Part shown: one piece after another, positions 18,268 through 27,745 of the stretch
Numbering within the stretch: the stretch's first letter is position 1
How the letters are laid out: each line of letters opens with the position of its first letter
Source of the DNA: Candidatus Omnitrophota bacterium
GTDB taxonomy: Bacteria > Hinthialibacterota > Hinthialibacteria > Hinthialibacterales > Hinthialibacteraceae
Assembly (NCBI GenBank): GCA_016934335.1
Contig: JAFGTC010000165.1
Coordinates: 1-57,808 of the forward strand
Length of the DNA stretch: 57,808 nt
Direction of reading: 5' to 3'
Made by a program: the position numbers and the translations under genes
Notes under the pieces: generated by a model
Databases searched by the model: none
Told to the model about the DNA's origin: nothing
What the model saw: only the letters and a program-made list of their open reading frames with translations

Positions 18268-21200
18268 TTATTCAACTAAATCATACTTCATGGCCGCGAT
18301 TTGACGATACAAATTCCACCGGCTGGAGACCTCTTCCTGCCCTAATGCGATAAGGCGCTTGGACTCTTCCGGCTTGCTCTTGGTAAGCATTTTGAATCGC
18401 GTCTGAGCATAAGCGAAGTCTTGATACGAAATCTTGGGATCCTTGGAATCCAACAGCAGCGGATTCTTGCCTTCTGCGGCCAGAGCGGGATTGTAGCGAT
18501 ACAACGGCCAGTGACCGCTCTCCACTGCCTGCTTCTGCGTATCGTTGGCGGTGCGCATATTGATTCCGTGGGCGATGCAGTGCGAATAGGCCAAGATCAA
18601 AGAGGGGCCGTCATAGGCTTCCGCTTCGAGGAAGGCGCGCAGACACTGCAGATCGTTGGCGCCCATAGCGACTTTGGCCACGTAAATGTTGCCATACGAC
18701 ATGGCGATCATGCCCATATCCTTCTTGGCGATCGGCTTTCCGCCGTAGGCGAACTTAGCGACGGCGCCAAGCGGGGTGGATTTGGACATCTGGCCGCCCG
18801 TGTTGGAGTACACTTCCGTATCGAGAACCAGCACATTGACGTTCCGGCCGGAGGCGAGAACGTGATCCAGACCGCCGTAGCCGATGTCGTACGCCCAGCC
18901 GTCGCCGCCGAGGATCCAAACGCTCTTTTGGACCAGGTAATCGGCGATGCTGAGCAGATGCTTGGCTTCGCTGGAATCCATGCCTTCCAGTTTCTTCTTG
19001 AGTTCAACGACGCGATTGCGCTGCTCTTGAATGCCCGCTTCGGTGCTTTGGTCGGCGTTTTTCAAGCCGGCGACAAGATTATCGCCGATCTGACCCGCCA
19101 ACTTATCGAGCAGCTCATGCGCCATGACTTTGAATTTATCGAAGGTGAGGCGATAGCCCATTCCGAATTCGGCGTTATCTTCAAACAACGAGTTGGACCA
19201 AGCTGGACCGCGCCCGTCGCGATTTACCGTGTAAGGCGTCGTCGGCAGGTTGCCGCCGTAAATCGAAGAGCATCCGGTGGCGTTGGCAATCACCGCGCGA
19301 TCTCCGAACAACTGGGTCAGCAGCAGTACATACGGCGTCTCGCCGCATCCCGCGCACGCGCCGGAATATTCAAACAACGGCGTGAGCAATTGCGACCCTT
19401 TGATGGTATTGATCTTGAGTTTGGAGCGATCGTATTCGGGCAGATTGAGGAAGAAATCGTAGTTTTCCTTCTCCGGTTCACGCAGGGGAATCTGAGGCGC
19501 CATATTGATCGCTTTCAATTTCGGCTCCTGCTTGTTTTTGGCCGGGCAGATATGGACGCAGGCGCCGCATCCGGTGCAGTCTTCCGGAGCGACTTGAATG
19601 GTGCACTTCAATCCTTCGAATTCCTTGCCTCGCGCGTCCGCCGATTTGAAGGTCGCCGGCGCAGTTTCCAGGCACTTGGAATCGTAGATATTGAAGCGAA
19701 TCGCCGCATGCGGGCAGACCATGGAGCATTTCGCGCACTGGATGCACACTTCGGGATCCCAAACAGGAATCTCGAGCGCAATGTTCCGCTTCTCCCACTT
19801 GGTCGTACCTGTTATAAAGGTGCCGTCTGCGGGGAATTTGCTCGTGGGAATCTGATCGCCCCGGCCGGCGATGATTTCGCCGGTCACTTCCTGCACAAAT
19901 TGGGGCGCTTTCGGCGAAACGGCCGGCGGAATCTCGATCGTGCTGGTCGCTTCGGAGGGATAATTCACTTCATGCATATTGCTGACGGACTGATCAACCG
20001 CATTGTAATTCATCTGAACGATCTGATCGCCCTTCATGCCGTACGTCTTTTTAATGGCGTCCTTGATCGACTGGATCGCCTCTTCGCGGGGCAGAACGCC
20101 CGAGATGGCGAAGAAGCAGGTCTGCATGATCGTATTGATGCGGGCGCCCATTCCGGTTTCGCGCGCCACCTTATAGGCGTCGATCACATAAAAACGCAAT
20201 TTCTTGCTGATGATCTGCTCTTGAACTTTGCGGGGAATTTTATCCCACACTTCATCGGCCCCGTACGGACTGTTCAAAAGGAAAACGGCGCCGTCCACTG
20301 CGGAGGACAGCATATCGTATTTTTCCAGGAAGACGAATTGATGGCAGCCGATGAAATTAGCGGACGTCAACAAGTAGGAAGAACGAATCGCCTTCGGCCC
20401 AAAGCGCAGATGGGACACCGTGACCGATCCTGCTTTTTTGGAGTCGTACACAAAATAGCCTTGCGCATAGTTGCTCGTATCTTCGCCGATGATCTTAATC
20501 GAGTTTTTATTGGCGCCGACGGTTCCATCCGATCCCAAACCATAGAACATGCCGCGAACTACGTCTTCGCCTTCGGTGATGTAATTGGGATCGTAATCGA
20601 TGCTGGTATGCGTAACGTCTTCGTTGATGCCCACGGTGAAGTGCGTCTTGGGCTTGTCCTTCGCCAGGTTGTCAAAGACGCCTTTGACCATGGCCGGCGT
20701 GTATTCTTTCGAGGAGAGGCCGTAGCGACCGCCGATGACTACCGGTCGGTTCGCGAAGGGCGCCATCCCTTCCGACATCGCTTCGTCAATAGCGGAAACA
20801 ATATCCAAATAGAGCGGCTCGCCGGTTGCGCCAGGTTCTTTGGTGCGGTCGAGCACGGCGATTCGCTTCACCGAGGCGGGTAGAGCCTGCATCAAGTGTT
20901 TGATCGAAAACGGCCGGTACAGGCGAACTTTCACCAAACCGACCTTGGCGCCTCGCTCATTCATATACTCGACGGCTTCGTGCGCCACTTCCGCGCCGGA
21001 GCCCATCATGACGATGACGTCTTCCGCTTCGGGATCGCCGACATAATCGAAGAGTTTATATTGACGTCCGGCAATGGAGGCAAACTTATCCATGTATTTT
21101 TGGATGATTTCAGGACAAGCATCGTAATACGGATTCACCCGCTCTCTTGCCTGGAAGAAAACATCCGGATTCTGCGCGGTTCCGCGAATCACAGGATGGT

Positions 21201-21831
21201 CGGGAGACAGCGCGCGAGCGCGATGCGCCCGGACCAGATCGTCATCGATCATGGCGCGCATATCGTCATCCGTCAGTTCCTCCACTTTCATGACCTCATG
21301 CGAGATGCGGAAACCGTCGAAGAAATGGACAAAAGGCACGCGCGCTTCCAAAGTCGCCGCCTGGGCGATCAAGGCGAAATCCATGACTTCCTGAACGCTT
21401 CCCGAAGCCAGCATCCCCCAGCCGGTGGAGCGGCAGGCCATCACATCGCTGTGATCGCCGAAGATCGATAGGGCATGGGTCGCGACGGTTCGCGCCGAGA
21501 CGTGAAATACGGTCGACGTCAATTCTCCGGCGATTTTAAACATATTCGGGATCATCAATAACAATCCCTGCGACGCCGTAAACGTCGTCGTCAATGCGCC
21601 GGTCTGAAGAGCGCCATGAACGGCGCCGGATGCGCCGCCTTCGCTTTGCATTTCTACTACTTCGGGAATTGTGCCCCATATGTTTCTTTTACCCTGAGCG
21701 GACCATTCATCCGCCCACTCGCCCATGTTCGACGAAGGAGTGATGGGGTAAATCGCGCATACTTCGTTGGTCTTGTGCGCCGTGAAAGCAGCGGCTTGAT
21801 TCCCGTCAATGGTTACCATTTTGCGAGACAT
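18268..21831 (-). CDS. nifJ: Pyruvate:ferredoxin (flavodoxin) oxidoreductase
   Basis: The 1,187-residue single-chain enzyme oxidises pyruvate with CoA to acetyl-CoA, CO2 and reduced ferredoxin. Domains in order: pyrimidine-binding domain I (YPITPSSNMGEWADEW near residue 30), domain II/III (VRLYRPFS, FYGLGSDGTVGANKNSIKII), two [4Fe-4S] ferredoxin motifs at about 695 (CIQCAKCSMVCP) and about 757 (CTGCGACVHICP), and the C-terminal TPP-binding domain (GDGWAYDIGYGGLDH at about 975), with CGETPY nearby. Length matches the family (about 1,170-1,200). GGAGG lies 7 bases before the ATG. It is followed by the DHODH-like gene. It implies an anaerobic or facultative acetyl-CoA metabolism; the reduced ferredoxin could feed the Isf-like protein or other partners. 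Confidence 0.98.
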   Translation of the reverse strand: MSRKMVTIDGNQAAAFTAHKTNEVCAIYPITPSSNMGEWADEWSAQGKRNIWGTIPEVVEMQSEGGASGAVHGALQTGALTTTFTASQGLLLMIPNMFKIAGELTSTVFHVSARTVATHALSIFGDHSDVMACRSTGWGMLASGSVQEVMDFALIAQAATLEARVPFVHFFDGFRISHEVMKVEELTDDDMRAMIDDDLVRAHRARALSPDHPVIRGTAQNPDVFFQARERVNPYYDACPEIIQKYMDKFASIAGRQYKLFDYVGDPEAEDVIVMMGSGAEVAHEAVEYMNERGAKVGLVKVRLYRPFSIKHLMQALPASVKRIAVLDRTKEPGATGEPLYLDIVSAIDEAMSEGMAPFANRPVVIGGRYGLSSKEYTPAMVKGVFDNLAKDKPKTHFTVGINEDVTHTSIDYDPNYITEGEDVVRGMFYGLGSDGTVGANKNSIKIIGEDTSNYAQGYFVYDSKKAGSVTVSHLRFGPKAIRSSYLLTSANFIGCHQFVFLEKYDMLSSAVDGAVFLLNSPYGADEVWDKIPRKVQEQIISKKLRFYVIDAYKVARETGMGARINTIMQTCFFAISGVLPREEAIQSIKDAIKKTYGMKGDQIVQMNYNAVDQSVSNMHEVNYPSEATSTIEIPPAVSPKAPQFVQEVTGEIIAGRGDQIPTSKFPADGTFITGTTKWEKRNIALEIPVWDPEVCIQCAKCSMVCPHAAIRFNIYDSKCLETAPATFKSADARGKEFEGLKCTIQVAPEDCTGCGACVHICPAKNKQEPKLKAINMAPQIPLREPEKENYDFFLNLPEYDRSKLKINTIKGSQLLTPLFEYSGACAGCGETPYVLLLTQLFGDRAVIANATGCSSIYGGNLPTTPYTVNRDGRGPAWSNSLFEDNAEFGMGYRLTFDKFKVMAHELLDKLAGQIGDNLVAGLKNADQSTEAGIQEQRNRVVELKKKLEGMDSSEAKHLLSIADYLVQKSVWILGGDGWAYDIGYGGLDHVLASGRNVNVLVLDTEVYSNTGGQMSKSTPLGAVAKFAYGGKPIAKKDMGMIAMSYGNIYVAKVAMGANDLQCLRAFLEAEAYDGPSLILAYSHCIAHGINMRTANDTQKQAVESGHWPLYRYNPALAAEGKNPLLLDSKDPKISYQDFAYAQTRFKMLTKSKPEESKRLIALGQEEVSSRWNLYRQIAAMKYDLVE

Positions 21832-22593
21832 CTAGGAACCTCCCGTTCTGTCTTTACCATAGCTGCATCTCTCCTGTTTGGTATTTATATGTCGCGGAGA
21901 GAGGCAGGAAGTATTGCTGGTAGTTTTTAGATTTTTATGTTTTGGTTATGGCGTCAAAAATGTTCCGCCCTGACAATCGGAAAAATCCTGACTCGCGGAT
22001 TTCCCCAAATGCATGTTTTGTAAGAACGAAGAGAATTTTGACAACCGCTCTAACAAAGATACTTACAACCGGTCAAATACACAAGAGGCGCAAAGAAGGA
22101 GCATCGCTTACATCCCATTAAAGTCGACAAAAATTATCAAATATATATAAATAGTAAGGAGTATAGACAAGTAAAAGTTAATGCCGAAAGAAAACGCTTT
22201 GTTCAAATCAAAATCGATTGACGATGACATAAACAATGATTCAATCCTCTAGGAAATAAAGGGAAAAATCGAACAATGCATTAAAAATCCATCTTAGAAA
22301 GAGAGATTCTAATCTTTAACTTTATTTAATATAACCAAGTATTGTATAAGGCGCCTGGATTTCTAGCCATCACATAGTAATCCAAATTTCACAGAAATAA
22401 CAACGGATCTTTTTTGAAGAATTTTTGCTAATTTCATCGGGGCATTGATGTCATCGAAAAATCCGTCAAAATAATGGCGATGTCAACTATCCAAATAGAT
22501 GCCGCTGCCAACAATCGTGATTTTTAATTGACCGAACACAAAATCCGAAGTACCTTCTAGCCACTACAACAAAACGGAGAAACAGGCGATCAC
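21832..22593. other. AT-rich intergenic region between nifJ and the phosphatase gene
   Basis: About 760 bases without a supportable gene. It is markedly AT-rich between 22120 and 22400. It must hold the divergent promoters of nifJ (minus) and the phosphatase (plus). I see a TTGACG near 21946 on the minus strand without a convincing -10. No tRNA, repeat or terminator-like hairpin was recognised. Confidence 0.6.
22528..22556 (+). promoter_or_regulatory. Candidate sigma70 promoter for the phosphatase gene
   Basis: TTGACC (22528-22533), 17-base spacer, TACCTT (22551-22556), 37 bases before the ATG at 22594. The -35 is good, the -10 moderate. Confidence 0.45.
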
Positions 22594-23109
22594 ATGTTGA
22601 ATGGTTTTTATTGGATCGTAGAAAACGAAATGGCGGGGATGGCCCTTCCAACCGCCGCACGCGCTTATCTGTATTTGGAAGACGCCGACAAAGCGGCGCA
22701 GGAAGAGTTGAATTATGAAATCAGCCAATTGAAAGAAATGGGGATCGGCGCGGTCGTCACACTGACCGAATACCCGTTAGCGGGAAAAGCGCTGCAAGAG
22801 GCCGGCATCCATTATCTGCATATCCCCGTACCCGACATGACGGCGCCCACGCAATCGCAAATCGCTCACTTCATCAAGTTTTCCTGCGAAAAAATCAAAG
22901 CCAAACGCCCGGTGGCTGTGCATTGCCTCGGCGGCGCGGGGCGTACGGGAACGATGGGCGCCTGCTATCTGGTCTATAAGGGATTCTCTCCCGAAGACGC
23001 TATCGCCGCCGTTCGGCGGCTGCGGCCCGGCTCCATCGAAACCTTATGGCAGGAGCAGGCGATTTTCGAATTTTCCAATCACCGCAACGACACCCGGCCG
23101 GCGCAGTAA
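22594..23109 (+). CDS. Dual-specificity/tyrosine protein phosphatase
   Basis: A 171-residue cytoplasmic protein of the cysteine-based phosphatase family. The P-loop signature C-x5-R-T/S is present as HCLGGAGRTGT, with the catalytic Cys at about residue 110 and Arg about 116, and the general-acid Asp plausibly in PVPDMTAP about 30 residues earlier. The N-terminal FYWIVENEMAGMALP is typical of the small bacterial CDKN3-like dual-specificity group. The substrate could be a phosphoprotein, phosphoinositide or RNA end; none is indicated by neighbours. It is monocistronic, with a promoter candidate before it and a terminator after it. Confidence 0.92.
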   Translation: MLNGFYWIVENEMAGMALPTAARAYLYLEDADKAAQEELNYEISQLKEMGIGAVVTLTEYPLAGKALQEAGIHYLHIPVPDMTAPTQSQIAHFIKFSCEKIKAKRPVAVHCLGGAGRTGTMGACYLVYKGFSPEDAIAAVRRLRPGSIETLWQEQAIFEFSNHRNDTRPAQ

Positions 23110-23193
23110 TTTAAATTCTTCTTTCCTCTTGATAGTCATCTCTCTCTCCGTCTTCATGAAGTTCATAACAGAGAAGAAACTTCCTTCTTTGAA

Positions 23194-23226
23194 AAAATCC
23201 CCCCTTCAAAGCGAAGGAGGGATTTT
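23194..23226. terminator. Intrinsic terminator between convergent genes
   Basis: Stem of 14 positions (AAAATCCCCCCTTC with GAAGGAGGGATTTT, one C-A mismatch) and a 5-base loop, flanked by A- and T-rich ends. It separates the plus-strand phosphatase from the minus-strand DUF1080 gene and can work in both directions. Confidence 0.85.
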
Positions 23227-23256
23227 CGGCTTTTGGATCACAGGTAAATTGTCCGA

Positions 23257-24732
23257 TCAATGCTTTCCCTTATAATCTTTGACCTGGACCGGTTTTTGGC
23301 CGTCCGGTTTGGGCATGAACATGTCCGTGTTTTTCAGTTTGCATTCCCTGACCATATCCAAAAAATATTCAGGCCGCCCGAAATCGGCGTCGGAGTTGTT
23401 CGTGCCGCAGGAGAATTTGACGCCCGCTTGTTTGGCCAGTTTGATAAATTTGGGGCTGGGGAGGCGATAACGATTGTTGATCTCGATGGCTACGCTGTTT
23501 TTGGCGGCGGCGTCGATGACTTTCATCATGCGCTCCTGGGTCCATAACGCGTCATATTGATCGGCTATGACTTCGGGAAGAAAGGTGGGATTCACAAAGA
23601 TGTCAATCGGTTCGTCATTGATCACGCCTTCAATCCGATCGATATACATTTCCATGAAATCCTGCGGATCGTCGATTTCGACTTCTTCGTTGATCCAAAT
23701 GCGAGTGCGCTTCCCATGAATATCGAAGAAGGTCATGGCGTCGGAGAATACATAATCGAATTGAGAAATGGCGTCGGCGGAAAAAAGATCCACCCATTCT
23801 CGCCCTTCGGCCTGCATGCCGATGAAGACGGGTTGACCTTTCATGCTTTCTAAAAATCGCTCAATGCCCTCATCATCGGTGATGGGGAAGTTCAAGCCGC
23901 AATTGGGCGCGATGCCGTAATTGACGCCGTATTTGCGCGACAAGGCTTTGGCGTCTTCCAATGTCATTCCGCCCTTCAGATGGACATGAAAATCGATCAA
24001 AGGAAAGTTGGCTTCGTTCAGCTGCGCGATTTGTTTGTAGACATCGTCCACGACCGGCGGCCGGGATGAATCTTCCACATCGCCGGGCAGCGGCTTAACG
24101 CGGATATTTTTGAAATAGACCTTGCTTTCCGGATCATGGCATTGGATGGCGAACGTTCCGCTGGACAAGAATCGCCCCACTCGCTTTTGCCGCTCCGGCC
24201 GGGGCGGTTCTACATAATCGACGACCAGCATGTCATTGACGAAAATTTCGATATGTCTCCCTTTGACGATGATGCGCATGTTGAACCATTCTTGATCGTC
24301 AACGATGCTCAAATATTGATTGCGCACGCCGTACAAGCTGCCGGTTTTTTTAAATTCATAATAGTCCCCTTCCCCGTGATGCGTATTGTTGATTTGCGCC
24401 TCATAGCCTTTTTCCGGCCAGCCTTCTTCTTGATATTCGGTATGGAAATAAAGCCCCGAATTGGCCCCGGGCATGGTTTTAACATCCGCCGAGAATTCAA
24501 AGTTCTTGAAATCGGCGCCGCCTACATCGCCTACGTAAAACAGATGCGAACGGGGGCCGTCGCAAAAAATCATGCCATCTTCCACTTTGACGGAATCGTG
24601 ATTTTCACTGCCTTTCCAACCGTTCAATGTTTTCCCATCGAACAAGGAAATCCAGCCGTCCATGTTTTCCGACGCTTGCGCCGCGCACGCCAGAGCAGCA
24701 ACGAATGCCAAAACCGATAACCGCTTCATCAT
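23257..24732 (-). CDS. Exported DUF1080 (3-keto-disaccharide hydrolase-like) protein fused to a PHP-like domain
   Basis: A 491-residue protein with a signal peptide (LAFVAALACAAQA). Residues about 25-215 are a DUF1080/concanavalin-like domain: WISLFDGKTLNGWKG, GANSGLYFHTEYQ, YEAQINNTHHGEGDYY, the hallmark strings of the putative 3-keto-glycoside hydrolase family. Residues about 240-480 start with DFHVHLKGGMTLEDA and contain EGREW, DAMTF, EINNRYRLPS and CGTNNSDADFGR, which resemble the metal-ligand loops of PHP/amidohydrolase phosphoesterases, though the last usual His is an Asp. Such a fusion is not a standard arrangement; the two modules may act on one extracellular sugar-derivative substrate. 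AAGGA is 13 bases from the ATG. It is a single-gene unit. Confidence 0.85.
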   Translation of the reverse strand: MMKRLSVLAFVAALACAAQASENMDGWISLFDGKTLNGWKGSENHDSVKVEDGMIFCDGPRSHLFYVGDVGGADFKNFEFSADVKTMPGANSGLYFHTEYQEEGWPEKGYEAQINNTHHGEGDYYEFKKTGSLYGVRNQYLSIVDDQEWFNMRIIVKGRHIEIFVNDMLVVDYVEPPRPERQKRVGRFLSSGTFAIQCHDPESKVYFKNIRVKPLPGDVEDSSRPPVVDDVYKQIAQLNEANFPLIDFHVHLKGGMTLEDAKALSRKYGVNYGIAPNCGLNFPITDDEGIERFLESMKGQPVFIGMQAEGREWVDLFSADAISQFDYVFSDAMTFFDIHGKRTRIWINEEVEIDDPQDFMEMYIDRIEGVINDEPIDIFVNPTFLPEVIADQYDALWTQERMMKVIDAAAKNSVAIEINNRYRLPSPKFIKLAKQAGVKFSCGTNNSDADFGRPEYFLDMVRECKLKNTDMFMPKPDGQKPVQVKDYKGKH

Positions 24733-25093
24733 GCAACCATTCCTTTCCAGTTATGATGCAATACAAATCCTACATCTACCCAAAAAAATTCTCTAAGTCC
24801 GATGCGCCCATTCTACTCCAAAGAAACGCGATTCTCAATTTTTCCGCCATTCCTTCGCGATCCGCATCATGGTCAGAACGGAGAGGGCTTTCGACTCATT
24901 CGAACATGCCGCAATTACAAAAACTCTCAAATAAAATCTGCTTTTTAAAAGGATTAGCAGGCTTTTCATAAGGCATTAATCCCTGTTCTTATCTCTTTAA
25001 ACCTTGCGTTCAGAACGCCGAATATGTTTAGATAGTACCCTATCCTTTCATAGAATAGAGGATTTTCTCAAATCGTATGAGGGAGACTGAGAG
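24733..25093. other. Intergenic region, divergent promoters expected
   Basis: About 360 bases between the divergent DUF1080 gene and the sodium symporter. A possible plus-strand promoter is TTGCGT near 25006 with a TTAGAT about 17-18 bases later, followed by a GAGGGAGA ribosome site. No coding frame or stable repeat stands out. Confidence 0.5.
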
Positions 25094-26725
25094 ATGGCGG
25101 ACTTGAAAGACTATAAAGAATTGGCGATAGAACGGGAAAGTTGGGGAACGAAGATCGGCGTCATTCTGGCGGTGGCGGGAAGCGCAGTGGGATTAGGAAA
25201 TTTCCTTCGCTTCCCCGGCACGGCCGTGCAAAACGGCGGCGGCGCTTTTATGATCCCCTATTTTACCGCCTTTCTGATCGTAGGAATCCCCATCTGTTGG
25301 GCGGAATGGGTGATGGGGCGGCGAGCCGGCCGATTAACCGGTTTGTCATCCTCGCCCGGCTTGTTCGGTATGTTAACCGGCGGCGGCAAACTTCGTTACA
25401 TAGGCTCTCTCGGACTCTTTATTCCTTTGGTGATTTATCTTTATTACGTTTATATTGAATCCTGGTGCCTCGCTTATGCTTTTTTCACTTTAACCGGCAA
25501 ACTCAATTTAACCGCCTCGGCCATCGAGACGCCCTATACCAGTTTTTTCCATGAATTCACCGGCGCCGAAGCGACGGATCAACCCGGTTTTTTCACCAGC
25601 ATCACAACCGCTTATATTTTCTTCCTCATCACATTTTTTCTGAATTTTTATTTCATCTTTCGGGGATTATCCAAAGGGATCGAGCGTTTTTGCCGCTGGG
25701 CGATGCCTTTGTTGATTTTTATAGCGATCATTATCGTGATCCGGGTCATCACTCTGGGAACGCCGAATCCAGACCTTCCCGAGCAAAACGTCATCAATGG
25801 TCTGGGGTATATGTGGAATCCCGATTGGCATGCTCTGACTAAGCCCGACGTCTGGATCGCCGCCTGCGGGCAGATCTTTTTTTCGCTTTCCGTCGGATTC
25901 GGCATTATCATCACATATGCAAGTTATCTGAAGAAAAACGACGACGTCGTTTTATCGGGGCTGACAGCCAGCGCCACCAATGAGTTTTGCGAGTTGTGTC
26001 TAGGCGGCTTGATGGTTATCCCGGCGGCTTTTGTATTCTTGGGGCCGCTGCAGATGGCGGCCGTCGCCGGGCCGGACGCGACATCATTCGGCGTAGGATT
26101 TATGGTGATGCCCCAGATTTTTGACGCCATGCCGGCCGGATGGTTCTTCGGATTTTGTTTTTATATATTGCTAGTTTTGGCGGGCGTTACATCGTCGCTG
26201 TCCATGCTTCAGCCGGGCATTGCATTTTTGGAAGAGGGATTCGGCCTCAAACGCCGGGCGTCGATCACGTTTTTGGGGATTCTGACATTCATCGGCGCCA
26301 GCGCGGTCATTTTGTCGCCCGGCCTCGATGCACTCGATACCATCGACACTTATACAAACAGCATCTGCATTCCGCTGCTGGCCTTGTTGGAAGTTTTCAT
26401 CTTCATTTTTCTGGTGAAAGTCGGCAACGGATTCAAAGAAGCCGGTTACGGCGCCGATATGAAGATTCCGCGCATCTTCGGATTCGTCATTACATATTTG
26501 ACGCCCGTTTTCCTATTCCTGATTCTCGCCTGGTGGTTTGTCAGCCAAATCAAGTTGTACCTGAGCCCGGAGTGGACGCCGTTCAATGAAACGCAGGAAG
26601 TGACGCTGCTGCTTATGATCGCCATATTCATCCTGTTGGTCATACTTCAAACATTGGCTTGGCCGCAGATGAAGCGATTCTCCAAAGCCTATCAAAAGAA
26701 CTTGAAGCCGGAAGATTTGGATTAG
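25094..26725 (+). CDS. Sodium-dependent transporter, NSS (SLC6/LeuT) family
   Basis: A 543-residue inner-membrane protein with about 12 transmembrane helices. The TM1 signature AVGLGNFLRFP (31-41) followed by QNGGGAF is diagnostic of the neurotransmitter:sodium symporter family; LeuT's Ala22, Asn27 and Arg30 correspond to Ala31, Asn36 and Arg39. LeuT Asn21 is replaced by Ser30, so substrate/Na+ coordination may differ. Later motifs (SWCLAYAFFTLTG, FSLSVGFGIIITYASYL) fit TM3 and TM6. Such proteins import amino acids or related compounds. GAGGGAG lies just before the ATG. A small single-span protein gene follows 93 bases later, as in two-component NSS systems. Confidence 0.96.
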   Translation: MADLKDYKELAIERESWGTKIGVILAVAGSAVGLGNFLRFPGTAVQNGGGAFMIPYFTAFLIVGIPICWAEWVMGRRAGRLTGLSSSPGLFGMLTGGGKLRYIGSLGLFIPLVIYLYYVYIESWCLAYAFFTLTGKLNLTASAIETPYTSFFHEFTGAEATDQPGFFTSITTAYIFFLITFFLNFYFIFRGLSKGIERFCRWAMPLLIFIAIIIVIRVITLGTPNPDLPEQNVINGLGYMWNPDWHALTKPDVWIAACGQIFFSLSVGFGIIITYASYLKKNDDVVLSGLTASATNEFCELCLGGLMVIPAAFVFLGPLQMAAVAGPDATSFGVGFMVMPQIFDAMPAGWFFGFCFYILLVLAGVTSSLSMLQPGIAFLEEGFGLKRRASITFLGILTFIGASAVILSPGLDALDTIDTYTNSICIPLLALLEVFIFIFLVKVGNGFKEAGYGADMKIPRIFGFVITYLTPVFLFLILAWWFVSQIKLYLSPEWTPFNETQEVTLLLMIAIFILLVILQTLAWPQMKRFSKAYQKNLKPEDLD

Positions 26726-26770
26726 ATGGAATTACGTTTAGAAATCGGAATTGGATCATAGAAGGTGCGA

Positions 26771-26792
26771 TTGATACTATAATAGATATCAA
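26771..26792 (+). promoter_or_regulatory. Inverted repeat over a TATAAT box before the small membrane gene
   Basis: TTGATA (26771-26776) and TATCAA (26787-26792) form an inverted repeat around TATAAT (26778-26783), 36 bases before the next ATG. No matching -35 is seen, so this may be an operator on a weak promoter, or chance in AT-rich DNA. Confidence 0.35.
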
Positions 26793-26818
26793 ACGATAAG
26801 TTTCTTGGGAGAAAAGTA

Positions 26819-27025
26819 ATGCTTCCGATTGGATGGATTCTCTTTATCGTTTCAAACGCCATCGTCATTTCGTTGGTGGTATTCTGTTTTTACCGTGTAT
26901 TTACCATACCCAAAGAGCACATGCACGCGCCTCTCGACATTGACACGCACGACATGGAGGAAGTCCAGGAAAATGGAGACAACGAAGAGATCTCCATGCC
27001 CGGGGATCCCTCCAAAGACGCTTAG
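26819..27025 (+). CDS. Small single-span membrane protein, possible MetS-like NSS small subunit
   Basis: A 68-residue protein with one hydrophobic helix (GWILFIVSNAIVISLVVFCFY) and an acidic cytoplasmic tail ending EEISMPGDPSKDA. It directly follows the NSS transporter on the same strand (GGGAG before the ATG). In Corynebacterium the NSS transporter MetP needs the tiny membrane protein MetS, and NSS small-subunit genes in this position are a known theme; the length, single span and context fit, but the sequence similarity cannot be judged here. The longer alternative frame at 26829 overlaps it and is less likely. Confidence 0.72.
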   Translation: MLPIGWILFIVSNAIVISLVVFCFYRVFTIPKEHMHAPLDIDTHDMEEVQENGDNEEISMPGDPSKDA

Positions 27026-27028
27026 GGA

Positions 27029-27682
27029 TTACATCGACCGGATTAAGCCGACGACAACGCCAAGCAGGGCGATGTCCTGCCCTTCTTCTTTTCCGCCATG
27101 ATCATCGATTAAAATGGGGTTGTACGCAGGATTGGCGGGTTCGAGAATGATTTGGCCGCCTCCGCGCCGGAAGCGCTTTACCGTCGCTTCCTCTTCCCAT
27201 CTCGCCACGACGATGTCGCCGTCATTGGCGTTTGGCTGCGCCCGGACGACAACGATGTCGCCGTCATGAATTCCTTCGTCGATCATGCTGTCGCCTTTAA
27301 CGCGCAGGCCGAAAAGTTCGGGCTCCTGCTTACGACTTCCGAAAAATTCCGGATCGACGGTCAGTTGCTCCTCATTGGAATCGGGCGAAGCCAGATCAAA
27401 CGGGCCGGCGGGGACGCTTCCTAAGATGGGCATCCGAAAACTACGGCTTTTTTCCTGCTGCTGCGATACATTCCCTACGCATTTGACGCCGCGCGATTTA
27501 TTGGGCTCGATTTCCAAGTAGCCCATCTGTTTCAGCCGATGCAAATGATATCGAGCACCGTTGGTGGATGAAATGGAGAATTTTTTGCAGATTTCACGCA
27601 GCGTCGGAGGATAGCCGCACTGGGAGTGATATTTTTCGATGAACGCCAAAATGTCCTGCTGCTTTTTGGAAAGAATCGCCAT
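27029..27682 (-). CDS. lexA: LexA repressor, SOS response regulator
   Basis: From the ATG at 27682 the product has 217 residues and reads as LexA: N-terminal winged-helix (AILSKKQQDILAF, GYPPTLREICKKF, GARYHLHRLKQMGYLE), autocleavage site Ala92-Gly93 in GSVPAGPF, and Ser132 (GDSMIDEGI) with Lys169 (EATVKRF) as the Ser-Lys dyad. RecA* would trigger self-cleavage. An ATG two codons upstream (27688) is an equally plausible start; a TTG at 27721 gives a longer frame that is less like LexA. The promoter and operator just upstream suggest autoregulation. It ends 3 bases from the convergent small membrane gene. Confidence 0.96.
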   Translation of the reverse strand: MAILSKKQQDILAFIEKYHSQCGYPPTLREICKKFSISSTNGARYHLHRLKQMGYLEIEPNKSRGVKCVGNVSQQQEKSRSFRMPILGSVPAGPFDLASPDSNEEQLTVDPEFFGSRKQEPELFGLRVKGDSMIDEGIHDGDIVVVRAQPNANDGDIVVARWEEEATVKRFRRGGGQIILEPANPAYNPILIDDHGGKEEGQDIALLGVVVGLIRSM

Positions 27683-27745
27683 GATCATCTCGCTTCCATG
27701 AGCCGCCCGGATGCGGCGCAAATGTTCAATGTACTTTTGTTCATA

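Noticed and set aside
18421-20883. 820-codon open frame on the plus strand opposite nifJ
   Set aside because: It mirrors the codons of nifJ, has no recognisable motifs and no ribosome site. It is a shadow frame in a GC-rich gene.
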